Both the position numbers and the translations under genes were made by a program. This document shows, piece after piece, positions 1 through 5,277 of a DNA stretch of 6,463 nucleotides; the first letter of the stretch is position 1, and every line of letters starts with the position of its first letter. The notes below the pieces were generated by a model. The model was not told the origin of the DNA, searched no databases, and was given only the letters and a program-made list of their open reading frames with translations. This DNA comes from Nitrososphaerota archaeon (GTDB lineage: Archaea; Thermoproteota; Nitrososphaeria; Nitrososphaerales; Nitrosopumilaceae): the NCBI GenBank assembly GCA_028867235.1, contig JAGWGS010000079.1, positions 1 to 6,463 of the forward strand, read 5' to 3'.

Positions 1-222
1 GGGCCATGTGCAATATTTGAGGTACCATGCCCAAATACACATATCTTTACCGCACAGAAACTTGGAACCAACATTTACATTGAAAAAATGACCCTAAATG
101 GAGTTGACAATTATGCCATAGTAAATCCTGAAGGTTATTGCGTTTATCCTTCCAACAGTTATAGAAATGCGTGTACTAATTCTGTAGATCTTGCAATTTT
201 GAGATTGGCAGGAGCTGAGTAA
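1..222 (+). CDS. Hypothetical protein, 3' fragment (5' end outside window)
   Basis: An open frame runs from the first base to a TAA at 220-222 and gives 73 residues, ending in ILRLAGAE. The start lies upstream of the window. The fragment has four cysteines in two groups (C3-x6-C10 and C47-x10-C58, fragment numbering) and a Gly/Asn/Tyr-rich, beta-like composition. This would suit a small extracytoplasmic domain with disulfides, but no family is recognised. The next gene starts 9 bp after the stop on the same strand and also encodes a protein with spaced Cys pairs, so the two probably share a transcript and a cellular location. No function is proposed. The codon pattern (GAA, AAT, ATA, AGA) matches the rest of the window. 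Confidence 0.65.
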   Translation, partial: GPCAIFEVPCPNTHIFTAQKLGTNIYIEKMTLNGVDNYAIVNPEGYCVYPSNSYRNACTNSVDLAILRLAGAE

Positions 223-231
223 ATCAAAGAA

Positions 232-708
232 ATGAAAACTCTACATCTTGCAATAATTGTAATCGCGTGTATAGTTTCAATTTCTACTACATGGTATTTC
301 ACAAGTTATGATTCTATTCCTGCCACCACCAGAAATGATTTTGGAATAAATGCATTGGTAATTCACCATCCTGCAAGCATGGGCTGTCCTACTACAGACT
401 GCCATTTTCCTGATTATTATCTCAAGATCAACTCTAATTCAAAGACATTCATTACAGGATATGACATCTGTGACGGAAATTTGTGTGCAAAAAAAGATGA
501 ATTGTTCATTCCATTACCTGTAGTAGATGCTTTACATCCAAATTATCAAGAAATACCGTTACCAGACAATCTATCTTGGAAAGATGGGGATTTTGTCAAT
601 ATCAAGGTAAAAGCGCCAAGCAGTGCAATATCTTGTATTAGGATTTCATCTTGTAATGCAACATTTTGGATTGATCTTGGTACATCTGAAATAGTAAGGA
701 GTTCTTAA
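232..708 (+). CDS. Small membrane-anchored or secreted Cys-pair protein, function unknown
   Basis: The gene encodes 158 residues. The N-terminus is MKTLHLAIIVIACIVSI, a short positive start followed by a hydrophobic stretch (about residues 5-23), which predicts a signal anchor or signal peptide. The rest is soluble and rich in Asp, Asn, Ser and Pro, as expected for a chain outside the membrane. Six cysteines after the hydrophobic segment fall into three close pairs: C52-x4-C57, C80-x4-C85 and C135-x5-C141. These could be local disulfides or metal ligands. No known domain is recognised. The ATG at 232 is chosen because it puts the hydrophobic segment at the N-terminus and lies 9 bp after the previous stop. 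No good Shine-Dalgarno is visible, so translation may be coupled to the upstream gene. It is not obviously connected to the PHA genes and is separated from them by a convergent 3' region. Confidence 0.7.
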   Translation: MKTLHLAIIVIACIVSISTTWYFTSYDSIPATTRNDFGINALVIHHPASMGCPTTDCHFPDYYLKINSNSKTFITGYDICDGNLCAKKDELFIPLPVVDALHPNYQEIPLPDNLSWKDGDFVNIKVKAPSSAISCIRISSCNATFWIDLGTSEIVRSS

Positions 709-709
709 A

Positions 710-760
710 ATGAAAAACTCTACACATTCTAGATCTCAAAAGATTATACCAAATTATTAA
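710..760 (+). other. Tiny ORF or degenerate duplicate of an upstream gene start
   Basis: One base after the stop of the preceding gene, an ATG opens 16 codons (MKNSTHSRSQKIIPNY) to a TAA at 758-760. Its first bases, AATGAAAAACTCTACA, almost repeat the start of the gene at 232 (AATGAAAACTCTACA); the difference is one extra A. If that A is removed, the frame starts MKTLHI, like MKTLHL of the upstream gene, and closes after 18 codons. It could be a remnant of a tandem duplication, a translated leader-like peptide, or chance in A-rich DNA. The similarity covers only about 15-18 bp, so it is not counted as a gene. Confidence 0.25.
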
Positions 761-776
761 AATCTAAAATGTGACT

Positions 777-799
777 AGTTTTGTCAAATTGACAAAGCT
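777..799. terminator. 23-bp near-perfect palindrome in a convergent 3' region
   Basis: TTTGTCAA-a-TTGACAAA (780-796) is a perfect 8-bp inverted repeat with a one-base centre. It extends to 11-bp arms (777-799) with one G/T mismatch. It lies between the 3' ends of the plus-strand gene ending at 708 and the minus-strand aldehyde dehydrogenase ending at 827. As RNA it could form a stem of about 9 bp, consistent with a two-way terminator or 3'-end stabiliser. A weaker AT-rich dyad follows (AATGT at about 808-812 with ACATT at 824-828). A dimeric-regulator site is the alternative, but no promoter is expected here. Confidence 0.4.
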
Positions 800-826
800 A
801 ACATGAAAATGTATTTTGTAAAAACA

Positions 827-2215
827 TTATTCTACACGATGATGTTGCACTAGTTGATCATAGTACCTTACTGACTTTATATTTACAAATTCAAGCATGC
901 CGTATCTTGATAATTCCCTTCCAAACCCACTGTGCTTTACACCGCCAAACGGAATTCTAGGGTCTGATATTACAACATTATTTACAGATACGATTCCAGA
1001 TTCGACAAGTGCTGACATCTTGTCTGCTTTTTCCAGATTTCTAGTCCATATGCTTGCCCCAAGGCCATACTGTGACTGGTTTGCAAGTTTTACTGCCTCC
1101 TGCTCATCTTCTACTATAGTAACAGGAGCCACAGGCCCAAAGACCTCCTCTTTTGCCACTGCCATATCAGAGGATATTCCTCCAAGAACAGTAGGCGCAT
1201 AAAAGTAGCCCTTGCTGCCCATTCTTTTTCCGCCTGCCAGCACTTGAGCCCCCTTGTTTTTAGCATCTTGTACCATTGCCTCAATTCTGGCAAGACCGTC
1301 TGCATTTACAAGAGGACCAATATCGGTACTGTCAGACATTGGGTCACCTACAACAAGTTTCTCAGTTTTTTGTACAAACTGCTCTATGAACTCTTTTGCA
1401 ATGTTTTTTGTAACAAAAAATCTCTTTGATGCAATGCAGCTCTGCCCGCAATTGATGAACCGTCCCTTTACTGCACCTGTTGATGCCTTGTCAACATCAG
1501 CATCAGAACATACAATGAATGGATCGCTGCCGCCAAGTTCCAGCACACATTTTTTTATCTGAGATGTTGCCCTTTGCGCAACCTTAGAGCCTGCAATGTT
1601 ACTTCCAGTAAATGTAACTGCATTAATATCAGAATCAATCAACTTTTCTGCCATCTTGGAATCACTGACAAGTGTCTGAAACACACCTTCAGGAAATCCT
1701 GCTTTTAGAAACATTTGTTCAATTTGCAACCCACAATTCATCGTGACACTTGCAGGTTTTAGCAATATGGTATTTCCAGCCATAAGAGATGGCGCTGCAA
1801 ACCTCAATGCCTGCCAATATGGAAAGTTCCACGGCATTATACTTGCAATCAAGCCAAGCGGCTCAAATGAAATATAGCTTTTTCTTGCATCAGTGTTTAT
1901 TACCTCAGAATTTAAAAACGTCGCACCATTGTCCCCGTAAAACTCCATCACCCATGCACATTTTTCAACCTCTGCAGCAGATTCCTTGATTGTCTTTCCC
2001 ATCTCCAAAGTTGCAATCTTGGCAAGCGAGTCCTTGTTTTTTCGCAATTGTTCAGATAGCAGGTGCAAGAACATGGCACGCTTTTTTGGGTCTGTCTTCC
2101 ATTTGGAAAAAGTCTCACGAGATTTTACCACTTTGGTTTTAAGCTCTGCATCTGTGATTATTTGATACTGGGCAATTTGTGATTCAGTAGCAGGATTGAT
2201 TGTCTGAATAGACAT
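827..2215 (-). CDS. NAD(P)-dependent aldehyde dehydrogenase, probable succinate-semialdehyde dehydrogenase
   Basis: A full-length ALDH-superfamily enzyme that oxidises an aldehyde to the acid using NAD(P)+ in the cytoplasm. Numbered from the ATG at 2215 (462 residues), it has PWNFP with Asn130, LLKPAS with Lys153, FTGS, the general base Glu226 in LELGG, the nucleophile Cys260 in GQSC, Glu357 in EEVFGP, and PFGGVKHSGFGRE at 422-434. All catalytic residues are present. LELGGSDPFIV and the C-terminal GFGRELS..G..EF.NI resemble E. coli Sad (YneI) as I remember it, so succinate semialdehyde is the best guess. In Nitrososphaerota a related ALDH has been proposed as succinyl-CoA reductase of the 3HP/4HB cycle. 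A TTG at 2218 precedes the ATG, but the ATG fits the TATA box at 2240-2248 (about 2-nt leader). It is divergent from the PhaR-like gene. Substrate assignment is moderate; family assignment is near certain. Confidence 0.93.
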   Translation of the reverse strand: MSIQTINPATESQIAQYQIITDAELKTKVVKSRETFSKWKTDPKKRAMFLHLLSEQLRKNKDSLAKIATLEMGKTIKESAAEVEKCAWVMEFYGDNGATFLNSEVINTDARKSYISFEPLGLIASIMPWNFPYWQALRFAAPSLMAGNTILLKPASVTMNCGLQIEQMFLKAGFPEGVFQTLVSDSKMAEKLIDSDINAVTFTGSNIAGSKVAQRATSQIKKCVLELGGSDPFIVCSDADVDKASTGAVKGRFINCGQSCIASKRFFVTKNIAKEFIEQFVQKTEKLVVGDPMSDSTDIGPLVNADGLARIEAMVQDAKNKGAQVLAGGKRMGSKGYFYAPTVLGGISSDMAVAKEEVFGPVAPVTIVEDEQEAVKLANQSQYGLGASIWTRNLEKADKMSALVESGIVSVNNVVISDPRIPFGGVKHSGFGRELSRYGMLEFVNIKSVRYYDQLVQHHRVE

Positions 2216-2217
2216 CA

Positions 2218-2228
2218 ATGATACCAGT
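2218..2228 (-). promoter_or_regulatory. Putative operator ACTGGTATCAT at the aldehyde dehydrogenase start
   Basis: On the minus strand ACTGGTATCAT sits between the TATA element and the start codon and ends 2 nt before the ATG at 2215. The same 11 bases abut the start of the gene at 4849. Its place over the expected transcription start would suit a repressor. That it is a protein-binding site is inference. Confidence 0.4.
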
Positions 2229-2239
2229 CATCAATAGGG

Positions 2240-2248
2240 TTATATACC
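2240..2248. promoter_or_regulatory. Symmetric TATA element shared by two divergent genes
   Basis: TTATATACC on the plus strand reads GGTATATAA on the minus strand. Its centre (about 2244) lies about 29 bp before the minus-strand ATG at 2215 and about 26 bp before the plus-strand ATG at 2270. Archaeal transcription usually starts 24-27 bp after the TATA centre, so both mRNAs would be leaderless or nearly so. The purine-rich CCAAAGG beside it on the minus strand could act as a BRE for the dehydrogenase direction. No second TATA box is evident in the 54-bp gap. Confidence 0.6.
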
Positions 2249-2253
2249 TTTGG

Positions 2254-2264
2254 CTGGTTATCAT
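2254..2264 (+). promoter_or_regulatory. Putative operator variant CTGGTTATCAT before the PhaR-like gene
   Basis: CTGGTTATCAT matches the CTGGTATCAT core seen at 2218-2228 and 4837-4847 except for one inserted T. It lies between the TATA element and the ATG at 2270, ending 5 nt before it. A second CTGGT follows at 2274-2278, 20 bp downstream and inside the first codons. TACCAGTCA at 2222-2230 and TGACTGGTA at 2271-2279 form a perfect 9-bp inverted repeat that frames the whole promoter. Confidence 0.35.
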
Positions 2265-2269
2265 TACCA

Positions 2270-2674
2270 ATGACTGGTAACTATGACCAACCTGACCCAT
2301 CAGCAATCTTTCGCGAATGGATCCAAAAAAGCGGTAGGGCACAGATGGATTTTATGAGGACATTTGGAGAGATGATGAACCGTACAAATCAATCAAATCC
2401 TCTAGACACACTAAAGGAGATGGCAGACAAGTCGACCCGAGCACAAACTGATTTTGTCCAAAACTTTGCAGAGACAGGATCAAAATCAATGTACAACTGG
2501 TTTAACCTCATGCAAAACCTGCCCCAATTTTCATCATGGGGTGCATTTAAGACATCAGTTGGAAGCAATGGGAGAATCTCAATACCTGAAGCAGAACGAG
2601 AAGCAATTGGAATCAAGGAAAATGACCTTGTTCAAGTCATCATAGTTCCAATCAACAAAAGAAATTCGAAATAG
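2270..2674 (+). CDS. PhaR-like protein: two phasin-like repeats plus C-terminal AbrB/SpoVT DNA-binding domain
   Basis: 134 residues. Residues about 93-128 (KTSVGSNGRISIPEAERE, then IGIKENDLVQVIIV) match the AbrB/MazE/SpoVT swapped-hairpin fold, a dimeric DNA-binding domain. The N-terminal 70 residues hold two helical repeats offset by 34 residues, each with KS-x-RAQ-x-DF and then x3-F-x-E (K20, R23, D27, F32, E34; and K54, R57, D61, F66, E68). An aromatic stretch follows (YNWFNLMQNLPQFSSW, 75-90) that could bind hydrophobic granules. By established analogy, the AbrB-type PhaR of Haloferax mediterranei sits beside phaP and phaEC, represses its own operon and responds to PHA granules. I infer a similar autoregulating granule sensor here. 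The ATG at 2270 fits the leaderless promoter. It is followed by a phasin-like gene 11 bp after its stop. Domain call strong; regulatory role moderate. Confidence 0.85.
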   Translation: MTGNYDQPDPSAIFREWIQKSGRAQMDFMRTFGEMMNRTNQSNPLDTLKEMADKSTRAQTDFVQNFAETGSKSMYNWFNLMQNLPQFSSWGAFKTSVGSNGRISIPEAEREAIGIKENDLVQVIIVPINKRNSK

Positions 2675-2681
2675 GAGGTGA
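2674..2681 (+). promoter_or_regulatory. Strong Shine-Dalgarno before the operon-internal phasin gene
   Basis: GGAGGTGA starts at the last base of the upstream TAG stop and ends 4 nt before the ATG at 2686. It is the clearest ribosome binding site in the window. It marks the phasin-like gene as the second gene of an operon, in contrast to the leaderless first genes. Confidence 0.8.
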
Positions 2682-2685
2682 AAAG

Positions 2686-3099
2686 ATGAGCAAGACAGAA
2701 ACAAAAGAAGCATATGCAGTGTACAAGCAAAACATGAACAGATACTTTGAGGAAGCAGAGAAAAATATCACTCAATACATCCAGGCAGTATCAAACCTCC
2801 AGCAGGAATTTGCAACAGCGTATAAAAATGCAGTAGAATCAGCAATTGAATTCCAGCAGGAATCAGCAGTAAAGACCGGATTTAATGCAAACCTCCCGCC
2901 AACATACATCAAGGCAATAAATGATGCAACTGAAGAAATCCTAAAGACAAGTTCAGTTCAAAACAAGGCAGTACTAGCAGCAATGGAGGCAGCAAGACAA
3001 AACGTAAAGACCTTCAATGACAACCTCAAGGCATTTACAACAATGGATGCAAACATACTGCAATCTTGGTTCTCAGCATGGACTCCAAGCAAGAACTAA
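2686..3099 (+). CDS. Phasin-like PHA granule-associated protein (PhaP-like)
   Basis: 137 residues, almost wholly helix-forming, with no cysteine, no signal peptide and no membrane segment. Residues about 8-65 (YKQNMNRYFEEAEKNITQY, then LQQEFATAYKNAVESAIEFQQ) and 75-120 look like two long amphipathic helices, joined by a Gly/Asn/Pro turn (TGFNANLPP, 64-72). The tail ILQSWFSAWTPSKN is aromatic and could contact polymer. Phasins coat PHA granules and control their size and number. Bacterial phasins are poorly conserved in sequence, so this call rests on architecture plus position: second gene after the PhaR-like regulator and convergent with phaC-phaE. The same order, regulator then phasin beside phaEC, is known in haloarchaea. 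Translation starts from the strong GGAGGTGA site. Confidence is good for a real gene and moderate for phasin function. Confidence 0.85.
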   Translation: MSKTETKEAYAVYKQNMNRYFEEAEKNITQYIQAVSNLQQEFATAYKNAVESAIEFQQESAVKTGFNANLPPTYIKAINDATEEILKTSSVQNKAVLAAMEAARQNVKTFNDNLKAFTTMDANILQSWFSAWTPSKN

Positions 3100-3100
3100 C

Positions 3101-3120
3101 CTAACTTTTTTACTTTTTTA
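3101..3120 (+). terminator. T-tract terminator after the phasin operon
   Basis: Directly after the phasin-like stop the plus strand carries two T-runs (3106-3110 and 3114-3119) with no hairpin, typical of archaeal intrinsic termination. It works for the plus strand only: read from the minus strand, where phaC ends at 3121, the same bases are A-rich. Confidence 0.6.
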
Positions 3121-4182
3121 TTATCTCTGGGCAAGCCACTGGGCAAACTCGGGAAGAACCTTTTTCTGCGAGAAAGAGCTTGCAATCATTCCAACGTGCC
3201 CTGTCGGGTATATTTTCAAGGTCTTGTCCTCAGAGGATACCGCATAGTGTATAGGCATACTGCATTCAGGGGACACCAGATGGTCCCCTACTGCAACCTG
3301 CGTGAGAAGCGGCATTGTGATATTTTTGAGCGAGACCTGCTTTCCACCCACATACATGTTGTTGTTTATCAAGAGATTCTCCTGGTAGACGTCTTTTATC
3401 CACTGGCGATACAGCTCACCCGGAATCGGAGGGGTGTCAGAGACCCATTTTTCAACGCGCAAAAAGTTGTCCACATAGTCTTTATCATGAATGTTTTTGA
3501 AAAAATTCAGGTATTTTTCAAACCCTTGCTCAAACGGTTTGAGTATGGAAAAAACATAGTACATCATCTCAGGCGGCATGTTGCCAAGCGTATCAATCAA
3601 CTTGTCAACATCTAGGTGCTTGGCAAGATTTGACACTACAGTACTATCACGTCGCCCATCAATTACAGGTGCAGTAAGTGTAAGTGTTTGTACCTTTTTT
3701 GGGTGTAATGCAGCATATACAGTAGACAAGGTGCCACCGGTGCAATATCCCTGCAATGACACCCGTTTTGATTGTGATTCATGTAATACGTAGTCAATGC
3801 AATTGTCCATGTATCCGTTGACATAGTCATCAAAGCCCTCATGTCGATTTATCTGAGTTGGGGTTCCCCAATCTATCAGGTATACATCAATTCCCTGGTT
3901 GAGCAGATTTCTTACCCAACTTTTTCTTGGATGAATGTCTAAAATGTGAAATCGATTTACAAGTGCATATGCAATGACAAGAGGCGTCTTGAGTTGTCTT
4001 TGCACCTGTGGCACAAAATGCAACAGGCGAACCTTTCCTTCAGAGTAGACCACCTCGTACGGAGTTATTTCAAGATCTACTTCTTCCAAAGATTTGGCAA
4101 AGTTTGGAGCCTCAAAGATGTTGGCATTTAGCTTGATAAATTCTGCAATTACCTTTGGGTCTACCTTTATTTCATTTGTCAT
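3121..4182 (-). CDS. phaC: Class III poly(R)-hydroxyalkanoate synthase catalytic subunit PhaC
   Basis: PhaC polymerises hydroxyacyl-CoA into polyhydroxyalkanoate on the granule surface and releases CoA. The 353 residues match the class III size (about 355). The lipase-like box is GYCTGG with nucleophile Cys147. The other triad members are Asp300 in VAVGDHLVSP and His329 in TGHVG. Each sits two residues before its counterpart in the Allochromatium vinosum enzyme (C149, D302, H331, from memory), so the spacing is fully conserved. YLIDWGTP at 101-108 is the usual synthase strand. The ATG at 4180-4182 lies inside the end of phaE (11-bp overlap ATGACAAATGA) with a GGAAGGACAGGAAA purine stretch before it, which fits coupled translation. 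The gene converges on the phasin operon with a 21-bp gap and no T-tract of its own. No depleted or missing catalytic residue was seen. Confidence 0.96.
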   Translation of the reverse strand: MTNEIKVDPKVIAEFIKLNANIFEAPNFAKSLEEVDLEITPYEVVYSEGKVRLLHFVPQVQRQLKTPLVIAYALVNRFHILDIHPRKSWVRNLLNQGIDVYLIDWGTPTQINRHEGFDDYVNGYMDNCIDYVLHESQSKRVSLQGYCTGGTLSTVYAALHPKKVQTLTLTAPVIDGRRDSTVVSNLAKHLDVDKLIDTLGNMPPEMMYYVFSILKPFEQGFEKYLNFFKNIHDKDYVDNFLRVEKWVSDTPPIPGELYRQWIKDVYQENLLINNNMYVGGKQVSLKNITMPLLTQVAVGDHLVSPECSMPIHYAVSSEDKTLKIYPTGHVGMIASSFSQKKVLPEFAQWLAQR

Positions 4183-4747
4183 TTTCCTGTCCTTCCTTGT
4201 TTGCTATTTTTTCAAGTTTGGCAACTCTTTTTCGCAAAGAGTGTAACTCTTTGTACACCTCATCCATCTCTTTTTTGGTAGGCATGTTAGCGCTCTCAAG
4301 CAATGTAGATGCAATATTGTTCCAGTGCTTGGCAATCTCAAGCTCACTTGTCACAAGTTTGCCAAAATTTTCTGCAAACTCGGCAGAATCAAACAGCCTT
4401 GTGAAATAATTCTCAAATATGTCAATCCAGATTCGCTTTGATGCCTCGATGTGCTCTACATCATTTGGTAGCTCAGGCACCTTTCTTGTATACTCTCCTT
4501 GTGCCTCATTCCATGTATCAGACAATTGCTTATAGTAGGCCCCAAGTCTTTTGTTAAATTCTGCCAAGTCTTCGTTCATCTCTATAGTTTCAGTGCTAAT
4601 GTTTTTGGCATTGATTGCAAATTTACGAAATGGTCCTGTTGCTGCAATTGATTGTTGTCTATTTGACATCAAGTACAAAAGGTCCGTCCAAAATAATGAA
4701 TTGTGCTTGAATCCTGTCAATAGTTTCTTCTCATCAGGTGTAGACAT
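4172..4747 (-). CDS. phaE: Class III PHA synthase subunit PhaE (short archaeal type)
   Basis: PhaE forms the active class III synthase with PhaC and has no catalytic residues itself. 191 residues, much shorter than bacterial PhaE (about 350) and close to haloarchaeal PhaE (about 180). The region 105-135 (IWIDIFENYFTRLFDSAEFA, then ENFGKLVTSEL) and the tail from MPTKKEMDEVYKELHSLRKR (155-174) to about 183 follow the PhaE pattern: a helical core, then an NMPT(K/R)(K/R)E(M/V)DE motif and a C-terminal coiled coil with Leu/Val heptads, ending in a charged tail (KEGQENDK). It is the first gene of phaE-phaC and its TGA overlaps the phaC ATG. The ATG at 4747 follows a TATA box centred about 31 bp upstream, so the leader is only about 5 nt. 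The assignment rests on sequence features and on the neighbouring phaC. Confidence 0.9.
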   Translation of the reverse strand: MSTPDEKKLLTGFKHNSLFWTDLLYLMSNRQQSIAATGPFRKFAINAKNISTETIEMNEDLAEFNKRLGAYYKQLSDTWNEAQGEYTRKVPELPNDVEHIEASKRIWIDIFENYFTRLFDSAEFAENFGKLVTSELEIAKHWNNIASTLLESANMPTKKEMDEVYKELHSLRKRVAKLEKIANKEGQENDK

Positions 4748-4773
4748 GAAAACAGAGTAAGTTGGAGTTCAAT

Positions 4774-4783
4774 GCATATATGG
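4774..4783 (-). promoter_or_regulatory. TATA box for phaE-phaC
   Basis: The minus strand reads CCATATATGC, centred about 31 bp before the phaE ATG at 4747. This predicts a start at about 4752 and a leader of about 5 nt. The ACTGGTATCAT motif is not present between this box and phaE. Confidence 0.55.
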
Positions 4784-4812
4784 ATTGCTTGCCATTATTA
4801 GTGATTGCAAAT

Positions 4813-4822
4813 TGTTAAAAAC
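4813..4822 (+). promoter_or_regulatory. Candidate TATA box for the third phasin-like gene
   Basis: TGTTAAAAAC, centred near 4817, lies 32 bp before the ATG at 4849 and predicts a start near 4842 with a leader of about 6 nt. Its match to a TATA consensus is weaker than those of the boxes at 2240-2248 and 4774-4783. Confidence 0.4.
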
Positions 4823-4836
4823 ATGTTGTGCGATAT

Positions 4837-4847
4837 ACTGGTATCAT
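4837..4847 (+). promoter_or_regulatory. Putative operator ACTGGTATCAT at the start of the third phasin-like gene
   Basis: An exact copy of the 11-mer found at 2228-2218 on the minus strand. It ends 1 nt before the ATG at 4849 and covers the predicted transcription start. It also lies in the intergenic region shared with phaE, about 90 bp from that gene's start codon, so it could affect both directions. Confidence 0.42.
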
Positions 4848-4848
4848 C

Positions 4849-5277
4849 ATGACGCAAAAGGCAGAACCACAAAGTCCCCTCTCCGTATGCGATGTCATGC
4901 GAGACAGTACAAACGAAGTAATCATGAAACTAGAAGGCTTGTTGCCGTTGTACATTGAAGGTTTTGCAGATTTACAGTCAGACGGCTTGCGCATTGCAAG
5001 GGACTTTTTTGGTACATGCTATATTGCAGAAAAGGAACTAGAAGACAAGCTTGGAGTAGACCAAAAGGCAATCAAGTCATTTGAAAAATTTTCCAAAATA
5101 ATGTCCCAGACTGCAATATCACAGATAGAGATATTTTCCAACATGCAAAAGACGTTTTTAGATAACGCAAAGATGGCACTTGATTCATACGACAACCAGG
5201 TAAAGGCCATGTTGTCTACATATGCCAAGATGCTAGAATACGCTTCAGCGTCAATACCAAAGATTTCAAGCAAATAA
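4849..5277 (+). CDS. Third phasin-like all-helical protein
   Basis: 142 residues from the ATG at 4849. An in-frame GTG at 4828 would add MRYTGII, but it would put the predicted transcription start inside the coding region, so the ATG is preferred. The chain is mostly amphipathic helix: about 12-60, rich in Leu, Ile and Phe, and about 72-135, with regular hydrophobic spacing (FEKFSKIMSQTAISQIEIF and MALDSYDNQVKAMLSTYAK). It has two cysteines (C14 and C57), no signal peptide and no catalytic motif. No named family is recognised. Its size, helical build, position divergent to phaE-phaC, and a promoter motif shared with other cluster genes suggest a granule-associated protein. It is clearly different in sequence from the proteins at 2270 and 2686. 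A helical accessory unrelated to granules remains possible. Confidence 0.78.
   Translation: MTQKAEPQSPLSVCDVMRDSTNEVIMKLEGLLPLYIEGFADLQSDGLRIARDFFGTCYIAEKELEDKLGVDQKAIKSFEKFSKIMSQTAISQIEIFSNMQKTFLDNAKMALDSYDNQVKAMLSTYAKMLEYASASIPKISSK

Noticed and set aside
897..1562. Plus-strand ORFs of about 60-100 codons opposite the aldehyde dehydrogenase
   Set aside because: All are shadows of the intact dehydrogenase frame; no domain, promoter or start signal supports them.
2216..2218. TTG at 2218 as the dehydrogenase start
   Set aside because: The ATG at 2215 is next in frame, is a better start codon, and fits the TATA spacing equally well. TTG would add one residue only.
3196..3615. 139-codon plus-strand ORF opposite phaC
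   Set aside because: It lies wholly antisense to phaC, which has a full catalytic triad and family-typical length. The translated product has low-complexity, Arg/His/Val-rich composition and no promoter or ribosome site.
4828..4848. GTG at 4828 as the start of the third phasin-like protein
   Set aside because: It would place the shared promoter motif inside the coding region and precede the predicted transcription start. The ATG at 4849 directly follows the motif, as at the dehydrogenase.
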